DNA of 64,000 nucleotides from Bugulina stolonifera (taxonomy: Eukaryota > Bryozoa > Gymnolaemata > Cheilostomatida > Bugulidae), in NCBI GenBank assembly GCA_935421135.1, contig OW285196.1, positions 3,887,001-3,951,000 on the forward strand, in the 5' to 3' direction. The position numbers were made by a program, and so were the translations under genes. Shown piece by piece: positions 12,752 to 27,600 of the stretch. The notes under the pieces were generated by a model. The model was not told where the DNA came from. It made no database searches and was given only the letters and a program-made list of their open reading frames with translations. Positions within the stretch are counted from its first letter, which is position 1; every line of letters begins with the position of its first letter.

Positions 12752-15656
12752 CTGAAAGCCACAGCCAATAAAAATTAATAACTATAATCACTAAAAAATC
12801 TCAAACTACTTTTTCCTTCCCGTTATTGATCCCAGGCGAGGAAAGCTGACAAGAATTGAGATTTTTTTCTCGATTTTCGACAAAGAGGGGCCTGCACTAC
12901 CCTGCCAAGATGGCTACAGTTTCTATGAAGAGCAGGAGTATTGGGAGGTTGGACACCCGTCTAGTACCCTCATGAACTTCGGGCTGGCTGGAGCAAGAAC
13001 GGTTGTCTGTATTTGCACTCTCCTGAACCGCTAACATGCTAACATACTAACATGCTAACATGCTAATGTGCTAACTGAAAGTGATTCGATAGCTGTCAAG
13101 GAATAAACTAATAATATAATTCTATTAACCACTGATGTCCAATATTACAAATTTTAGATAGTTTGTAATTGAGTAGCAAGTCTAGGTACAATCTGTCATT
13201 ATCAGCTCTTAATATTGATAAAGCTAAACAATGAAAACATTACTCATAAAACAATGATAAGCCAGATATCGGTTCATGGCTATTAGTATTGTTGGTGACT
13301 GAAATAATAAGCCAATAGCTACTTTGGAGTAGCTATTGTCAACCAACACTTGCTCGCCCAAGAACCATACTGTTTAGGTAACCCACCTGAGGAATGTGGT
13401 GCCGTCCCCTGCTGGGGAGTAGTCCTGGAGAGTTATAACATATTTACTTCTCTTCTTCAACCCCTCAAGGAAGGTCACAACAAGGTCACGTATATCCTCG
13501 GCATTTGGAGAGGTGAATGTATACTCATCACCCTTAGCTGTAGCCAGCGTGACGCTCTGCCCGTGCATCTTACCAGTTCTGTAATACAATATTATAATAA
13601 TGTAATACAATATTATGATAATGTAATACAGCATCATGATAATGTAATACAATATTATGAGAATGTAATACAGTATTTTGATAATGTAATACGATATTAT
13701 GATAACGTGATACAGTATTATGAGAATGTAATACAATATTATAATGATTCAATACGATATTATGAGAATGTAATACGATGCGTAGATGTAAATATTGGAA
13801 TATAATATATTACATAATTATTGCAACAATACAATGTGGTGATATATGCGGAGCAATGGCTGGGTCACATGATTGCAAAACAGGGAGTTTTGTTGTCCTC
13901 ATACACTGACAAGGAGTTTTCCATTGGTCACACAATTGTCCACTAAGAAGGTGACCACCAGTCAATGCTGAAATGTGATCCATTCAACTAGAATCTAATT
14001 TAATCAATGCTGGTACCCTGGAAGTGCATGTCAGGTGGAAATTCTTTAGATACAAATCTTTATGTGAATGACACAATATAACTGGCCAATAATTTCAGTG
14101 TAATGTTTGTATGCGTTGCTCCTGTCAGAAGAAATTATAATTAAAATTAAAAAAGCAGGACATAGGAGTTTTGTATTATAACAATATAGTTTCAACATAA
14201 GCGCTGACTATCCAATGTTTGAAGTGCTAATGTCTAAAGAGGTCAAGGTCAACTTACCTGCTACTGGATACGGCTGTTATCTCAGGGAAGCTGAGTTCTA
14301 AGAGCACCTGCTCATCGTTGTCCACCACGTAGACACCTGTCCAGTTGACAGCTATGATCACCTCATTCTTAGGTAAACTAGGACCAGCAAACTTGAATGC
14401 CTCATAGAACCTCGAGAACAGCAGCGGCCATTTATATTTGGCATAGTTTACAATCTCATTCTTGACCTAAATAATACAAGCCAATGAGCAACAGCTAAAC
14501 ATTATACTGTGAATAGTGCACACTGCACCGTGTGCAGAGAGGAAAAATGTGAAATGTATATCTTGCCTACTTCCCACAATTACCAAGTGTTGCTACATGT
14601 TCATTTAAGTCCGCATCAGGTACCTCGAAACGTATAAGTAGACATTTGTAAAAGACATTAGATATATTTTATACAAGGTGGTAGTGAAAAATAGTGAATA
14701 CCCAAACTAAGATTTCCTCATGCACTTAAATAGTTATACTCACGAAAATTCTAACACAACATAGACTGAGGAGAGAAGAAACTTACGTGGTTGGGCGGTA
14801 CTCTCTCCCTACTAAAGTAGCTTCTATTGAACGTCTTCACCACATCTTTACCCCATCCTGATTGGTCACGTCTGCTATTACGTCCTCCAATCAGATTGTC
14901 TGGTATATAAGAAGGTATGAGCTCGATGACCCTGTCCAGTTTGAGGTCATTACCGTGATCTATGTAGTACTGCTGGGCAGCAATGATAGCCAGGTCTTCC
15001 TCCTAGAATTACAAATACAGTGTCCAGTCAGTTGAGTGGAAAGTTTCTATTACCAACTCACTTAGCATTACATTGAAAGAGCTATGACCAACACAGTGGA
15101 ACTTGTGAGACCAATACTTATTCAGTCACGTCACAAGGTGTTTCTATGATGTAAATGAACTACGTTGACTAAGATTTCCACAATAGTAATATATATATAA
15201 TACATGATATATAATTTTAGATTTAAATTAGTAGGCACTTGCCTTTGGTACAGAGAGAATTAGGTGTGGGTGCTTGTTCCACCCCTCAAAAATACATTTG
15301 GTTTATAAGGAGACATAAAGCATGGGTAATGCATATCCATTACTGGCAGAGAATTAAAGAGTACACATGCTAAAGTAGTACACATATATTATATCTCCGT
15401 ACCTTGTCACACCTGTACTCCATGAACTTGATTCCCCGTACCACTTGTTGATAGATGAGATTAGAGGCTACCTCGTCCTCTGATGGGTTGTGCCAAGGAG
15501 CAAATATCTCCTTCCTGAAGAAAAGCCTCCAGGGGGCGTTTTTCTCAGAGGCACCACTTTCTTTAGCAAACTGTTCACACTGAGAGATTGCATCCAACAC
15601 ATGGTCTCCACCTGTGAGGTAGTATCAGTATAATATATACTTATGTGTATTGGAGA

Positions 15657-15689
<33 letters not shown>

Positions 15690-18600
15690 TTCAGTGACTT
15701 ACTTATTCACCGACTCTGTCTGATTTGTTGAATAATTGATTGAAAACTTACCTAATAGACAACAAATTATTCGGTTAACTGATTGACTGATAATCAAAGA
15801 GACAGACAGACACCAATTAACTGACGAAATAACGGACTAACTTTCTGATTAGCTAAATGACTAACAACCAGTCTAACTGACAACAGATCAACTAACTGAC
15901 TGACTGAGTGACCATTAGACTGACTGACTGACTGACTGACTGACTGACTGACTGACTGACTGACTGACTGACTGACTGACTAACCTGAACCAAGGGAGGA
16001 CACCTTATCATACAGAGCTATATACAGTGAGAATCCGAACTTATCCTTGAGTTGTATCTTGTTAGAGAGCTGGTCACACAGTTCCCTGGCTGTAGTAGCA
16101 GAGTCAGCTAGTAATGTCTTTGTGTTACCATCCATAAATGTAACTGGCAGCATCAGTGGCTTCTTAGCTTTAGTAGACTAGAGGTAAAAGATAAACAGTA
16201 GGTACAGAAATTGCGAAAAATAAACTATAAATGTTAAATATATTAATTATATACTAATAACCTAAAATTATGTTATACAGCTTTGTTATCATTAGTGTTT
16301 TTATCTACATTTTTGTATATCACATTTGTATACATATAAAGTGAAACTTGCTTAAATCAGCCTCGGATAATTCAAAAACGTTTTTAGTTCAAACTATTAG
16401 CCTTAGTCCCTACTGAGCATTATATAGAAGGTTCCAGTTAAGTAAAGTGATCTTACAATTCAAACTCAAGCCTAATTCTAACCAATTATGGCGGTCCCTT
16501 GGAGTTTTACGGTACATGTACATCTACAATATATACATCGAGGTCACCTTTACCCCTCTCGGAATTATTCACTAGTAAAAACTTACATGTGTGTCCACTT
16601 AGCACGATAAAATAGCAAATTATGCAAAACAACAGTACATGTTGTGCTACCATTGAAAAACCGAGCTTAGCCTGAGTTTCACTCACATGAAGTTCGAGGA
16701 AGCTGGGAGGTTGACTCCTCGTTCCATTCATACATGTTCTCCTTAATCTCTCAATACAGTATGCACCATACTCTGTGGGTCCTTCACTGATGAAATTCTT
16801 CAGGTACTTGATGAAGCTGAAGTATAATGTTTTAATATTATTATTTGTATATTCTCTCATCTGAACAGTCATACATGGATACGGATAAGGATAAGAAAAC
16901 TCCTCAAACACATTCTAATGGAATTCAAACTGATGTGTACAAAACTCCCAACTCCCAATATGATTATTGTGATGCAACATTTCATGTCATACAGATAATA
17001 TTTAGGGATGGGGTTACTGAGATACATGTGGAGTTTGCTACTGAGTAAATTGAATGACTGACTGCTTGCCTGCCTGACTGAGTTTCCAACTGATTGAAAA
17101 GACAAACTTAAGATAACAAAAAGGCAACAAGCATAATTTAGCCTTGGTTCACATACTTGTCACTGGGAGCAAAACAGCCGACACAGAGAGACAGTAGGAT
17201 CCATCCCTTAGCATGTGACATCTTTCCAGAGTTCCCAGTCAACTGCTTGCATATCTGACAGTAGATCTCATCCCTGCAGTTAAACAAGTAGATGTTACTT
17301 AAGTTTTATCAAACCGCCGACTTGTCTCAGACTATCCACTCCATCAATCTGGAGTCATCTTACCTTATTAAATTGTTGTAAATATACAATCTAATATCAC
17401 CAGAGACTCAATACGGTAAAATAGAGGTTGGTTTACAAATAAAAGTTAGTATCTACATTGAATCGTATTCACTACTTAACACGTACATTTAATTCATATC
17501 AAAGCGTTTACTCCAAATCTATGGAGTGGTAACTCCCATTACACTAAGCTGATGATGCATATGATATCATTAGGTGTAAAAGTTACAATACAGTGACTAG
17601 GGAATTTGAACCTTGGACTCTGTTTGCATACCTGAGGTCAGGTCGGAGGATTCCGTGTCCAATAATGAAGTGTAACTTCTCCAGAGTGTTCATGTATCTG
17701 TCCTCCAGGAGGGCATTACCTCCAGCAGTCACTGGAACTATTTCTTCTCCCTCCAGACGTTCTGATATCTCTTTAGTTATCTTTGACTTCTTTTTGAGAG
17801 TCATGGATACTAGTTTTTTTCTCACGCTTTTCTTTTGTACTATAAGTAGGAAATGATGTCATAGAGCGGGATATTACATAGAAAGTGATGTCATAGAGCG
17901 GAATATTACATAGGAAGTGATGTCATAGAGCAGGATATTACATAGGAAGTGATGTCGCAGAGCAGGATATCACATAGAAAGTGATGTCATAGAGTGGAAT
18001 ATTACATAGGAAGTGATGTCATAGAGCAGGATATTACATAAGAAGTGATGTCGTAGAGCAGGATATTACATAGGGAGTGATGTCATCCAACAGGATATTA
18101 CATAGGAAGTGATGTCATAGAGCAGACTATCACATAGAAAGTGGTCTTAGAGTGGAATATTACATAGGAAGTGTCACAGGAATAAAATAAATGGTAACCA
18201 ATGTCAAAGAATATACAGGAAATGATGCCATAAGATATAGAAATAGACATGGAAATATACACAGTTATTTGTAGATGCATGATGAAAGATTGAGCATCAA
18301 TAGTAAATATGTACAGGACGTTATGCCATAAAGTGGATAGCTATAGGAATGAGGGAGGGGAGTGGTATCTAAAACCAGTGACCAAGGAAACCACTATCAT
18401 GGCTTACAGCTATGGGGTGTTATTTCATACGCAGGTAACATTGGTAAGCATACACTGATACATGCAGGTAACCTTATACCCAGAACATACATGCAACATA
18501 TTATGGAGAAACCTAACCAACCAGAGTATGGGGAAACGAAAAATGAATCATGATCCAAGTTAAGTAATTACCAATTGTGCAAAACAAAGAAAAAATATTC

Positions 18601-21600
18601 AAATATAATTACACAGACTTAACCTTATTTTGAGTAGCTGGTGTCACTACTTCACAGATTTTTGTCAGGGGTGAATTATAGCACGATTAATATTGCATAA
18701 CACCATACTATTGTTGGGAAGGGTTATCAATTACATTGTAGATTCTGTTCTCAGAAATGGCAAAATTTCTGTTTGGACCGGAAAAGAGTCACTATAACAA
18801 GTAGTCCTATTGAGCCAATGCCGATACATAATGCCACTACAGGTGATCTCCTCGTGCATTACCCAATAAATATATTGACATAACAATTCACCCACAACCT
18901 TAACATGCACCCACGGTAAATGACCAATAGCATTACAGACCTCAATATCTTCAACCAATCACTGCGTGAAATGATAAGAAATATGAAATGAAATTAAAAC
19001 GGAATATAAATAATAGATAAAATAAATTATCTACTAAAAGAAGGGTCACCCTTCAACAATACCTTCATTTCTGGCTGCTATAAATATAACACGTTTGAGG
19101 ACATGTTAGAAGACGTGTAGTAAAAGTTAGTGTAACATATTGAAGGATCCTAGACTATAGTTGGAAATTACTAGCTCAGTTAATATAGACATTACAACAT
19201 GGTATCATATGACGTCATACAACATGCAGGTGTATCGTGATGACTGGTTCGCCTGATGAAATATCGCTGTAAATCTATCAAAGAATGACCATTGCTGTGA
19301 GTCAATGCCAAAGACCACTAGTATATCTTGCAGCTTAAACATTAGTAATCATGAATTTTGGTTAAAGCCAGATGTTTTAATTCCTTCAAGTTTACATTGG
19401 GTGAATCAGTATCTTATGAGATAAGATAAGTCTCCCGATGCTAGTCAGTGTTAAAGTTCCAAACAGACCGCGGAGGAGATCATTATTTTAATGATTCTAA
19501 TATTAGCTGTGCCCTCAATTTCATTGCCATGCGCTGTGCATATATGCAGATCCTATGGCTAATGTGGAGTTGTCATACTGTCAGGTTTTCATGATCATTA
19601 AACCATAACCGGTGGCCAATAACTCCAAATTGGACGTAAGATTTTACCACGTTAGCACATTTGATAATAAATTGTAGAACACAGACTAATAAACATTGTC
19701 ACTTTCGATTCAGGATAGGCGTTTCTGAGCGCAAACTTAAGTAGTGAGTGATTCGTCTCATTTTTTACAGGTCATTGATAGGATAAAATGCTTGACAAGT
19801 CACAACACAATGTCACGATACGACGCCACAACACAGTGTCACAACACAAGGTAAGTCAACTTAAACTAATTAGCCTTGAAAGATGGTATTTAGGTCATAC
19901 AAAACAGTGAACTAAAAGTACAATATACTAAATATTTAGGTCACATACGAGAGTAAGACTTGGTGACGGTGGGGTCGCTCTCTAGCTGCTGATTAGCCTG
20001 CATAGCCTTCTCTAAATCCTCCTTGTTAAACTTCCTACCGAGTGTGGCGTAGATCTTTGTCATCACTGAAAAAGAATGAATAGTGTAGCATACATAGAAA
20101 AAGAAGTACAATTGTATAATGTATCTTATTGTTCAATATACTTCCTTAAACTGGAGAGTTGGTAGATTTGGAATTATCTGTATAACTCATGTAAGATCAA
20201 TTGATGTTTCATACTATTGAGTGGCAAAATCTATCTCAGTTTGCAGTCGACACCTACCTGACGTTGTGTCATTGTGACCCTTCCTCTGAGGGTCAGACAT
20301 GTCATCCATGAATCGTAGTATGACCACCCAGACAGCGAGTGCAGCCAGTTGTTCCGCCTCCGTCTTGTGCTCAAGCAATGGCTGTTTAATCACTTTCCTG
20401 ATGTGGGTGTGACTGACTCCTCCTTGATTATAGCAAAGTGCAGTTAGGATACATACATTCAAACTCTGGAAAGACGGTAGCCGTACCATTTGCTTACTAC
20501 TGTATATAATTAATATAGTAGCAGAGGATGAGTAAAAATAAACTAAACTTAATTGTTACCAATACTGCTTGTAAGTTCGAGTATCTTTATTCCAACTATA
20601 GAATTCACTGATAACGCTGTTGATCCTCACTCACCTTGGAAGTAGGTCGTGGCAAACTTGCTAAACTTGAACTCTTGCAGATCTTCCTCATCCTCTATGG
20701 GAGCCAAAGGAGGTCTGGATACGGTGTTGTATCCATTCTCGATCACCTGACCTCTCTTGGTGCGATCCCCTACACCTCCGAAAGCATTGGTTGTGCGGCC
20801 ATCGACCTGAGCACCTTCATCGTCAAGGAAACCGAACATCTTGTTCATGAGGTCTGTGTCACTCACTGGTTCTCCCTTGCGTGCCTCCAAAAGGTTAGTC
20901 TGCTCTCTGCGACGCTTAGCTTCCTCTCTCTCCTGCAGCTCCTCTTCAACAACCTGGGAAGGAATTATGGATACTTTGATGTTACTACCACACAGCACCA
21001 TACCACAGCATCCTTAGATCTATGAAGTATGTTGACATTACCTTGAGCAAAAAATTCCATCAAATACACACATGGTACTACATATCGCATACATACATAC
21101 ATGTACATGTACCTTTATTACATGAAGCATATTACATATACCTGCCACTGCCATATTTTAAACACACCTGTTACCACCTGTCATCTATTACACACACCTC
21201 TGACAGCCAGTCAATTTCAAACACCTGTTACCACCTGGCATATATTTCAAACACCTGCTACCACCTAGCATATATTTCACACACCTGCTGCTCTATTGCC
21301 TGGTATCTCTGGTGCAGTCTCCTCTCTGCTTCTGCTTTGGCTTCCTTTTTACCCAGCTGCTTCTTTAGTGCTTGTTCCTCTTCCTTCTTCAACCTCTCTG
21401 CCTCCAGCTTCTTGGCTCTCTACAGAACCAACATACATTAGCATACTAACAGCAAGTGCCAACGCTTTGACAACATTATTGTCAACACTTGTCAATACAT
21501 CAGCAATATGTGCCCACGCTTGTAAATATACCAGAAATAGGTGTCAACACCTATCAGTATACTTTAAAAGTAATCTCATTTTTTATCATCGACGTAAAAG

Positions 21601-24600
21601 AAAGACATAACGCCATCAATCCATAAATAAATCTCGTGAGAGTCATTTATACAACATACCTCCAGTTTCATCCTCCTATATTGGCGCTGAGCCAAAATCT
21701 TTCTGAATCCAGCCTGAATCTTAACGATGCTACGATGTCTATTACGAGCCCTACGGCGTGCCAGATAGCCTCTGGCGTATCGCTGGAACTTGCAGACGAG
21801 GTTACGAGTTCCCACAAACCTCTGCGTAAGAACTCTCGACTGGAACAGAGCCTGTAGTCTCATGTAGCCTCTCTTGATAGCCTGAGATAAACACCGGCAG
21901 GTATAAATAATAGTAGAAGGATGACATAGAAATGTATATGTTACATTGCGAAATATATCACCATGCTATGACAAAGTAATAGTCTACACGTCCTTGAGAG
22001 AAGGGATGTCACACATTCAAGTCAGCATAGGTATCTGAAGAGCTATTACACAGTGCAATGAAAATCAACCAATTCAATCATTCAGGGTTCAAGTAATGTA
22101 TTAGTATCACTGTTTGTACATGAAGAACAATATTTTTTTCCATGGCTTGTCCAAATTGTAAAGCTACGGCCTATAATACTGCTTCACTCACCAAATATCT
22201 TTTACGCTGGGCGTATCCTCTCCACACAGCTTGTATGACGACAATGTTCTTCTTCATTTTCAGGAATTTCCTCCTCTGGTGCCAACCTTTCACCATCTTC
22301 TGTATGATTACTATTTTCTTAGATATGGTGACCTCTCTCTGGTGCTCCAGATATACATCTTGGGCATCCTGTAACAAATAACCCAATCATATACAACTTT
22401 GGAAGTATTCATCCAGTAATGTGTAACCTATTGAGCAGTCACATAGCCATTTATAATCTTACAAGTAATTAGCTAATCATATCCCACCTTACAAGTAGCT
22501 ATCCAATCAGATAAAGTCTTAAAGGTAGGCATCCAATCATATGAAACCTTACAGATTTACATGATTGTGCTGAGCATGTTTACTATTAATTGGCATCTGT
22601 CCATATTGTTTGGCAATTACTATCTTTGTACGAACATTTGAGGCAAAAGTCTACTTGGATTGTACCTGGCAGCAAATTAAGTATTTTTACAACAATGCAC
22701 TATTTTATTATAGAAATGACTACTTAAATTAACTCCAGAACAAGTGTAAAAAGGATTGTCAGGTAGTTTACCTTGAGAAAGACTTTATTCTTGCCCAGCT
22801 GATAGTCTGTTCCCTTTAGGGCTGCATCACAGATCTTCTGAGAGGCTTGTCTACAGTCTACTGTGTGAGCCGGTCCTATACCGTCTGCTAGTAGTCTGTA
22901 TCTATCTACAAAGTCTTTGAACTTGTGTCTGATTGGATAACCAGCCTTCCTGATACGGATAGTCTCCATCATACCAGAGTATCGGAGCTGACGGGTACAT
23001 AACTCCCTGTCGAAAATCTGCAATAAGGCCATCCATTATGAACTCCAGAAAACCAAAATCATGAGATAGAAAAACCATACGAGTCATACACTGTGTCATC
23101 AACCAGAATGTAGTATTACAGTGACAACAACATGGTTTTCTCTTTGGATTATTGTCTGTGTCCGACTAGATGTCCAGTTGATAAAATATCATACATGTGT
23201 ACAGAATATATTATGTAATGCCTGATGCAAAGAGGACCATTGAACAGATATCTGATGAGGCTGATTCTAGGAAAATCTTCCTCATCAACATTTACCTGCA
23301 GTCAATATAGAGTATCAACAATACATTTACCTGCAGTCAGTAGAGACGATAAACAATACACTCACCTGCGGTTTCTTGAACTCGTTGGGTTTGATACATC
23401 TGACAAAGAACGGCTGGCAGGCATTCAGAGTGGCCATGAGAGATTCCAGAGATTTCTTAAACTGAGAACCTAGAGTGGCGGCACGCTTGAGGGTATTCTT
23501 ACCCGACACCTACACAACACGAACACGAAGGACTCATAAGAACTTGTCTCAATTCACAAACACTAATAAAACAATGTCAAATAGCTTCTGTCAAGCTCTA
23601 TCGAAAGTATTAAACTGCTGAGTATAATGAGCACTCGTGTTAAGGAGAAGTACAAAGTGAAAAATCTCTAAACTTGCTTCGAAAAAAAGTATGAACCCCC
23701 GATGCACCATGAACCCCTGATGCCCCGGTAACTCCAGACTCACCGTAAACTCCTGCTTGAAGAGGTTGATGAGGAAGGGAAACTTGCAGTTCCTCACCAA
23801 TTCCATCAGGTCTATTGAGAAGGTGTCTCTGTTCTTTTCCAAGAATCCTAACCAATTAAAATACAGAAAGCTGTGTATTCAACCAATTAGAAAATCACAT
23901 TTTCTAACTAATAATAGTAAAGAGATCTTTAGTAAGAATAGAACAAAGGGGAGAAATAGAAGCTCGAGTAGAAAATGGGCATAAATTTAAAATAGGTCAA
24001 GCGTGTACCGGCTCACTTTGATGACACATTGTTCCCATTCAACAAAGCAGAATGAAAGACACATTCCCAGCCAATAGAAATGGAGAAAACATACCTTTGA
24101 CATTGTAGTATACTTTGCCAGCAAAGTGAGAAACTCCAAACTGGGCTGCTCTGGAAGATTTTGGCATCAGATAGTTCTTGTTCTTAGAGTGATGCTGGTG
24201 AAGTTTCTGGAGGAGAGTAGCATCAGACCCCTTAGGAAACTTGGCCTCCTCATCTACTAAGGCTATGATATTCAGCTTCCTTACAGCTATGAGATCCAGG
24301 ATGTCCTGGTTGTCCACAAACTTTATGTGTTCCCACCTACAGCACGGCACCAGTTAGTTTACCTCATGTTATACAGACATTCAGTGACACACTGGTTTTA
24401 AATATGGCTGACTAGAGAATTTACAGAGTTTCCCTTATTTAGCCAGTGGACCTATGACTTGTAAATGCTAGTTAATTTTGTAAAATATATATGTAAATAT
24501 AATCATGGCATATAACCTAAATGACTGCGCAGTATAGCAAATATCTGCAACCAATGTGCATGTATAGTTTCTAATAAGAAAAATAAACCACTGAAGACAT

Positions 24601-27600
24601 CAGTGTAGACTTACTTGATCCCTTCAGTATCGTACTCTGCCTGCTCTAGTTTGAATATGTGGTGGACAAAGAACTGCTGCAGATTCTCATTAGCAAAGTT
24701 GATACACAGCTGTTCAAAGCTGTAACACAATACATGCAGATTTAACATACATGTACAAGCATGTTCATAAGTGAGTATATACTATAACTAAATTCACCTT
24801 ACACAATATTTATATACAGTATATAGCGAGTATAAAAAACAAGAATGGAGACAACACGGTAAGGCAGTAGGCAAGCTAGGTCAAGGCTACCGTGGCTAAA
24901 GTGAGACTTGTTAGAGATTAATGTGATAAATGTTGAGATCTAAATCAACTAAAGATACTATCAGGCTGACTGACCTGTTGTTATCGAAGAGCTCAAAGCC
25001 AAAGATGTCAAGGACACCGATCGATCTGACCTGTTGACCTGGATTACTTGGTTTATATACGGCAGCATTTATCTTCTCCACGATCCATATAAACATACGT
25101 CCGTATATCCCCTACAACAAGACATAAGGTACACTGTCTATTAACTATACACCAAAATCTATTGGGCTTTAGCCAAGCCAGAAGAGTGTATACATATAGC
25201 GCTAGTTTGCGCGTCTGACAAGCGTACATCAACTCGATTGAAGACATATTTTGTGATTATTTCAAGGTTAAACTTCCTCCTCTACATAATATATAGCTAG
25301 AAACCACTAGACTAATACATGACTCATAGTGTGGGCTACGTATCATTCACCTACAAAGACAGTTTAAACTTTGAACGCTATATTTTCTGATAGCATACAT
25401 GCAATGACATATCAATGATGTCTTACCTTGACAAAGGCATCCCTGACATCTAGAGATGCTTCCTGTGTGAGAGTAGAGGTCACACTCTCCTCCCTCGTCT
25501 GTATTGTCTTGGAAGTTAACCCCTGATAGAGCTTGTTTGGATCCACCCCTAGAATCTTTGCTACAACCTGCACCTCCGTCTTATCCTGAATCTCTGCTGA
25601 CTCAATGTTGGAGACCTCAGTGGCTGAAAGCATTTGATATCATATTATGTACTCAGTACTATAGTTAGTCTATGACTATGCTTGACATTATACAGTACAA
25701 AGAGTATTTGACTTGTGGCTATAATTGAGTTACAACAGTGTGCTAATCTGACTTGATTGCAAAATATACTTGAGTTATTCTATACCTAATACATACTCAA
25801 TGCTACAGTTAATATATGCATGTAAAACTAAGCACGACTTGTGGCTATGCTTAACAAAGTACAGTACAGTACTAGAAATACATAACTTGTGCTGTGGTTG
25901 ACTTGCAGCCCGTTATGCACTGACTTGATTGCGTAGTATACTCATAGTTACTCCTCTACTTAATCTGCTATGGCTTTGTGCTATGCACTTGACGGCAACT
26001 ATACTAGTACTAAACTAATACTTTATACCTTACAACTTGCTGACTTAACATAATACAAGATAAGGCCCGCCTTCTACTACGATTATAAGCCACTATTGCT
26101 TCTACACCTCCTTTACTACCATAGGCTACTAAAATGTTACTGACTTGATTCCCTACTCAACTGACTGCTATACTTTACTTGGTATAGTTTTAAGTGACTT
26201 GATTTTTTACTTACTGCTATACTTGACGTTGCCGAGGTGAAGCAATGATGCCAGTATCTTCATGATGTCCCAGATCTCACTGTCAGAGAACATAAGAACC
26301 TTCATGGCAGCTTTAATCTCTGCGTACTCAGCTCTATCATCCCGACCTTCACAAGTGACCTCTCCTCCCTACCGAATAGTGGGTATATCTATTATATATG
26401 TGGAGAAAGGTGTAGTAGGAGTATTCCCGCAACATACAATTGTGGGTATATCCTTTATGTAAGACACCTACGAAAATAACTATATAACTAAATACTGTAC
26501 ATGGTACTACAATAACTTGTATAATATGTAGTATATTTGCAATTTTGGAGTTATCTATTTTTTATCTACCTTCTGGTAGATAGTGTGCGATTTAGATGCT
26601 TACTATGGGGTTGTCTTCTCTCGCACACGTATCTACCAGAAGGTAGATAACTCTAAAATGAAAATGTCATACAAGTTATTGTAGTATATAGTAGGGTAGT
26701 TATATTTTCCTGGGTGTCTTACATTAAGGATATACTGATATATTACCACAGGTAACAATATACCATCAATACTATATGATAGAATGTTGAATTAAATAAA
26801 AATTTGTACTAAATGTGAAACCTTCTTGTCAGATATGGCAGCGATACAGCGGGGAACCAACACCATAGGAGCTTAGACTATTGCACACATTTAATTGAGC
26901 GAAACAATTTCCAATAGCCAATAGAAATACTAGATAATAGAAATCAGCCAATAGAAACGCGGGATCACAGAAATCAGTCAATATAAATGTTTTATGATCA
27001 ACCGATGAAATATACAGAACCATGGAGACGAGTCAATAATCAAGAAAGACCACAAAATCCGATAACTTACCGTGAGGAGATTCTGGTAGTAATTATAATA
27101 GTCAGATGATAACATAATATAATTCAGAGAAAAGTAACCCAAACAGCATTCATATAATATATACTAAATTACAAAATGTAAAACAAGTAATTCATACTCG
27201 ACCATCATTATACTCATGCAATACCAAAATCGGATAAGTTACGAGCAAGGGCTTTGATGGACATTTTATTACCAACAATTTCACATTGAGTAGGGTACCG
27301 TATTCAATTTAGCCGACTCATGTTATAGACATTCGGAGTACCAACTAAATGTAATATATAGACTGTGTACCTGAGTTAGATAGTAGTAACTTGTAGCATC
27401 CTTCAGATGTAGTTCTTGCATCTGTTCCTTAGCTAAACCTTTGAGCATGCAGTAGAATATGTGGTAATTCCTTTCATCATGAGCCTGTAACGAAGACAGC
27501 AGAATTACATTTACAAGATTGTATATATATATTAATTTAATAGTAATCTCAATCATATTAAAATATAAATAAATTGTAAACTCTCACGTGAAAACCAACA

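Noticed and set aside
13350..13805. Repetitive NVIQYYD-type protein frames on both strands
   Set aside because: The 21-bp minisatellite keeps all frames open; only exon 29 of myosin is coding here.
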